Assembly (NCBI RefSeq): GCF_014873875.1
Contig: NZ_JADBEM010000001.1
Span: 4,774,001 to 4,838,000 of the forward strand
DNA: 64,000 nucleotides
Reading direction: 5' to 3'
From: Actinopolymorpha pittospori
Lineage (GTDB): Bacteria; Actinomycetota; Actinomycetes; Propionibacteriales; Actinopolymorphaceae
The stretch's first letter is position 1. The number at the start of each line of letters is the position of its first letter. The notes below the pieces were generated by a model. The model was not told the origin of the DNA, did not search any database, and saw nothing but the letters and a program-made list of their open reading frames with translations. The translations under genes and the position numbers were made by a program. This document shows, in pieces, positions 62,051-64,000 of the stretch.

Positions 62051-63160
62051 GTGGCTGGACCCGACTTCGACGCAGAACTCAAGGCTCTCGACTCGACGCT
62101 GCGCAGCATCGAGACGGTGCTCGACCTCGACCGACTCCGCAAGGAGATCGCCGAGCTGAGCGAGCAGGCGGCTGCGCCCAACCTGTGGGACGACCAGGCC
62201 AACGCGCAGCGGATCACGAGCCGGCTCAGCGGGCGCCAGGCTGACCTGGACCGGGTGACCAGCCTGCGGTCGCGGCTCGACGACCTCGGGGTGCTGGTCG
62301 AGCTGGCGGAGGCGGAGAACGACGCGGCCACCCTCGCCGAGGCCGAACGCGAGCTCACGGACGTGCGCAGGTCGATCGAGGCGCTCGAGGTGCGCACGCT
62401 GCTCTCCGGCGACTACGACGCCCGGGAGGCGCTGGTCACCATCCGCGCCGGCGCGGGCGGGGTCGACGCGGCCGACTTCGCCGACATGCTGATGCGGATG
62501 TACCTCCGCTGGGCGGAGCGGCACAAGTACTCCAGCGAGGTCTACGACACCTCCTACGCCGAGGAGGCCGGCATCAAGTCGGCGACCTTCGCGGTGAAGG
62601 CTCCCTACGCCTACGGCACCCTCTCCGTCGAACAGGGCACCCACCGGCTGGTGCGGATCTCGCCGTTCGACAACCAGGGCCGCCGGCAGACCTCGTTCGC
62701 CGGCGTCGAGGTGGTTCCGGTCGTCGAGCAGTCCGACGACGTGGACATCCCCGAGGACGAGCTCCGCATCGACGTCTACCGCTCCTCCGGCCCGGGTGGC
62801 CAGGGCGTCAACACGACCGACTCGGCGGTCCGCATCACCCACCTGCCGACCGGAGTCGTCGTCGCCTGCCAGAACGAACGCAGCCAGCTGCAGAACCGCG
62901 CCACCGCCATGGGCATCCTCAAGGCGAAGCTGCTGGTCCTGCGCCAGGCGGAGGAGCAGGCGAAGATCGACGACCTGCGCGGCAACGTCACGAGCTCCTG
63001 GGGCGACCAGATGCGCTCCTACGTCCTGCACCCCTACCAGATGGTCAAGGACCTGCGTACCGAGCAGGAGACCGGCAACCCGCAGGCGGTGTTCGACGGC
63101 GAGATCGACGACTTCATCGAGGCCGGCATCCGCTGGCGGCGCACCCACGCCAGCCAGTAG
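62051..63160 (+). CDS. prfB: Peptide chain release factor 2
   Basis: 369 residues from GTG 62051. The helical N-terminal domain is followed by the stop-recognition SPF motif ([11 protein letters not shown]) and the GGQ hydrolysis motif at 249-251 ([12 protein letters not shown]). It ends translation at UGA and UAA. Unlike the E. coli gene there is no in-frame TGA frameshift site. No Shine-Dalgarno sequence precedes the GTG, and TAGGCT lies only nine bases before it, so the message may be leaderless. The order prfB-ftsE is conserved in actinobacteria. Confidence 0.96.
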   Translation: MAGPDFDAELKALDSTLRSIETVLDLDRLRKEIAELSEQAAAPNLWDDQANAQRITSRLSGRQADLDRVTSLRSRLDDLGVLVELAEAENDAATLAEAERELTDVRRSIEALEVRTLLSGDYDAREALVTIRAGAGGVDAADFADMLMRMYLRWAERHKYSSEVYDTSYAEEAGIKSATFAVKAPYAYGTLSVEQGTHRLVRISPFDNQGRRQTSFAGVEVVPVVEQSDDVDIPEDELRIDVYRSSGPGGQGVNTTDSAVRITHLPTGVVVACQNERSQLQNRATAMGILKAKLLVLRQAEEQAKIDDLRGNVTSSWGDQMRSYVLHPYQMVKDLRTEQETGNPQAVFDGEIDDFIEAGIRWRRTHASQ

Positions 63161-63259
63161 CGACCCGCGGGCACCCCGCCGCCCTGGCGACGCCATAGGT
63201 GCAGAGGGTGATATTTACGCTCTCATGGGGAGTCGGGCGCTTGGCGTGGATTGGCGTCG

Positions 63260-63265
63260 TACACT
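63260..63265 (+). promoter_or_regulatory. Possible -10 element before ftsE
   Basis: TACACT about 72 bases before the ftsE start fits the -10 consensus, but the -35 region is poor. The prfB-ftsE gap is 177 bases. Confidence 0.3.
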
Positions 63266-63337
63266 CAACGACTGGCCGATCCATGCCGGCGTCCGCGCAA
63301 GATGCCCGGTGCCCCGACCGAGGTCAGGAAGCATGCC

Positions 63338-64000
63338 GTGATCCGCTTCGAGAACGTCAGCAAGGTCTACGACGGACAGACCCGGCCCGCGCTCGCCGAG
63401 CTGTCCATCGAGGTCGACAAGGGCGAGTTCGTGTTCCTGGTGGGCACCTCGGGCTCGGGCAAGTCGACCTTCCTCAAGCTCGCGCTGCGTGAGCTGCAGC
63501 CCTCGCGAGGCCGGGTGTTCGTGGCCGGTAGGGAGCTCAACCGGCTGTCCTCCTGGAAGGTGCCCCGGCTGCGCCGTCAGATCGGCACGGTCTTCCAGGA
63601 CTTCCGGTTGCTGCCCAACAAGACGATCTTCGAGAACGTCGCGTTCGCGCTGCAGGTCATCGGCCGGCCCCGGACCCTGATCGCCAAGGAGGTCCCGGCC
63701 GTGCTCGAGCTGGTCGGCCTCGACGGCAAGGAGGGCCGGATGCCAGACGAGCTCTCAGGTGGCGAGCAGCAGCGGGTCGCGATCGCCCGCGCGTTCGTCA
63801 ACCGCCCGAAGATCCTGATCGCCGACGAGCCGACCGGAAACCTCGACCCGTCGACCTCGGTCGGGATCATGAAGCTGCTGGACCGGATCAACCGCACCGG
63901 CACCACCGTCATCATGGCCACCCACGACGCCAACATCGTCGACCAGATGCGCAAGCGGGTCATCGAGCTCGAGGGCGGCAAGCTCGTCCGTGACCAGTCC
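63338..64000 (+). CDS. ftsE: Cell division ATP-binding protein FtsE (partial at right edge)
   Basis: GTG 63338 with AGGAAG six bases upstream; 221 codons are present, nearly the full length of about 229. Walker [10 protein letters not shown] at residues 36-44, Q-loop [15 protein letters not shown] signature LSGGEQQR, Walker [13 protein letters not shown] and the His switch MATHD are intact. FtsE with FtsX forms a complex that activates peptidoglycan hydrolases at the division septum. FtsX should follow just outside the window. Confidence 0.97.
   Translation, partial: MIRFENVSKVYDGQTRPALAELSIEVDKGEFVFLVGTSGSGKSTFLKLALRELQPSRGRVFVAGRELNRLSSWKVPRLRRQIGTVFQDFRLLPNKTIFENVAFALQVIGRPRTLIAKEVPAVLELVGLDGKEGRMPDELSGGEQQRVAIARAFVNRPKILIADEPTGNLDPSTSVGIMKLLDRINRTGTTVIMATHDANIVDQMRKRVIELEGGKLVRDQS

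Noticed and set aside
62051-63160. Programmed +1 frameshift in prfB
   Set aside because: The reading frame is continuous; there is no in-frame TGA or slippery CTTT site.

Overview
This is a contiguous stretch of a high-GC actinobacterial chromosome. The gene order mtrB-lpqB-comF-hpf-secA, a downstream Rv3235-like gene, the large (180 kDa class) NAD-glutamate dehydrogenase, and prfB-ftsE at the right edge are all typical of Actinomycetota. The content (Tad pilus genes, Ku, many Tat-exported glycosidases, ECF41 sigma factor) suits a soil or plant-associated member of Propionibacteriales (Nocardioides/Kribbella/Actinopolymorpha-like); that placement is an inference. I see no tRNA, rRNA, CRISPR array, insertion sequence or prophage gene.

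Layout. 1-4038: end of mtrB, then lpqB and comF overlapping it, and hpf after a 476-base leader. 4341-8183: a degenerate lone receiver, a YcaQ-type DNA glycosylase, a HAD hydrolase broken by two frameshifts, and a fused double GNAT acetyltransferase. 8403-18650: secA, a MetE/UROD-like protein, an Rv3235-like protein, a LysM protein, a two-repeat barrel protein, a small excisionase-type HTH protein, a CpaB/SAF protein, a CpaE/TadZ-like ATPase and an ECF41 sigma factor. An iterated TTTGCTT motif recurs in the control regions here. 18691-23744: lipoprotein and membrane protein pair, WS/DGAT-like acyltransferase, patatin phospholipase and a small conserved protein.

23807-36189 is the most unusual block. 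On the minus strand, gtrA, a processive cellulose-synthase-like GT2, a GT-C transferase, an exported Ig-like repeat protein, a small hypothetical protein, a REC-PAS-PAS-kinase and a NarL-type regulator follow one another closely. Next come a divergent NarL regulator/GAF kinase pair and a membrane-anchored GH5 cellulase overlapped by an orphan receiver that has no normal start codon. I read this as an exopolysaccharide (possibly beta-glucan) locus with its own signalling. A 16-base perfect palindrome lies between the orphan receiver and the next operon.

36541-43681 is a muropeptide-recycling operon: nagZ, namZ, AmiE-like serine hydrolase, murR, murQ. 43796-52136: Ku, an APC transporter, pruA, two Tat-exported glycosidase-like proteins, and small proteins. 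52137-57035: NAD-glutamate dehydrogenase, which with pruA suits a proline/glutamate catabolic capacity. 57220-61939: Tad pilus operon (cpaF, tadB, tadC, Flp-like pilin, two TadE-like, one TadG-like); the CpaB- and CpaE-like genes that would normally accompany it lie 40 kb away. 62051-64000: prfB and the start of ftsE.
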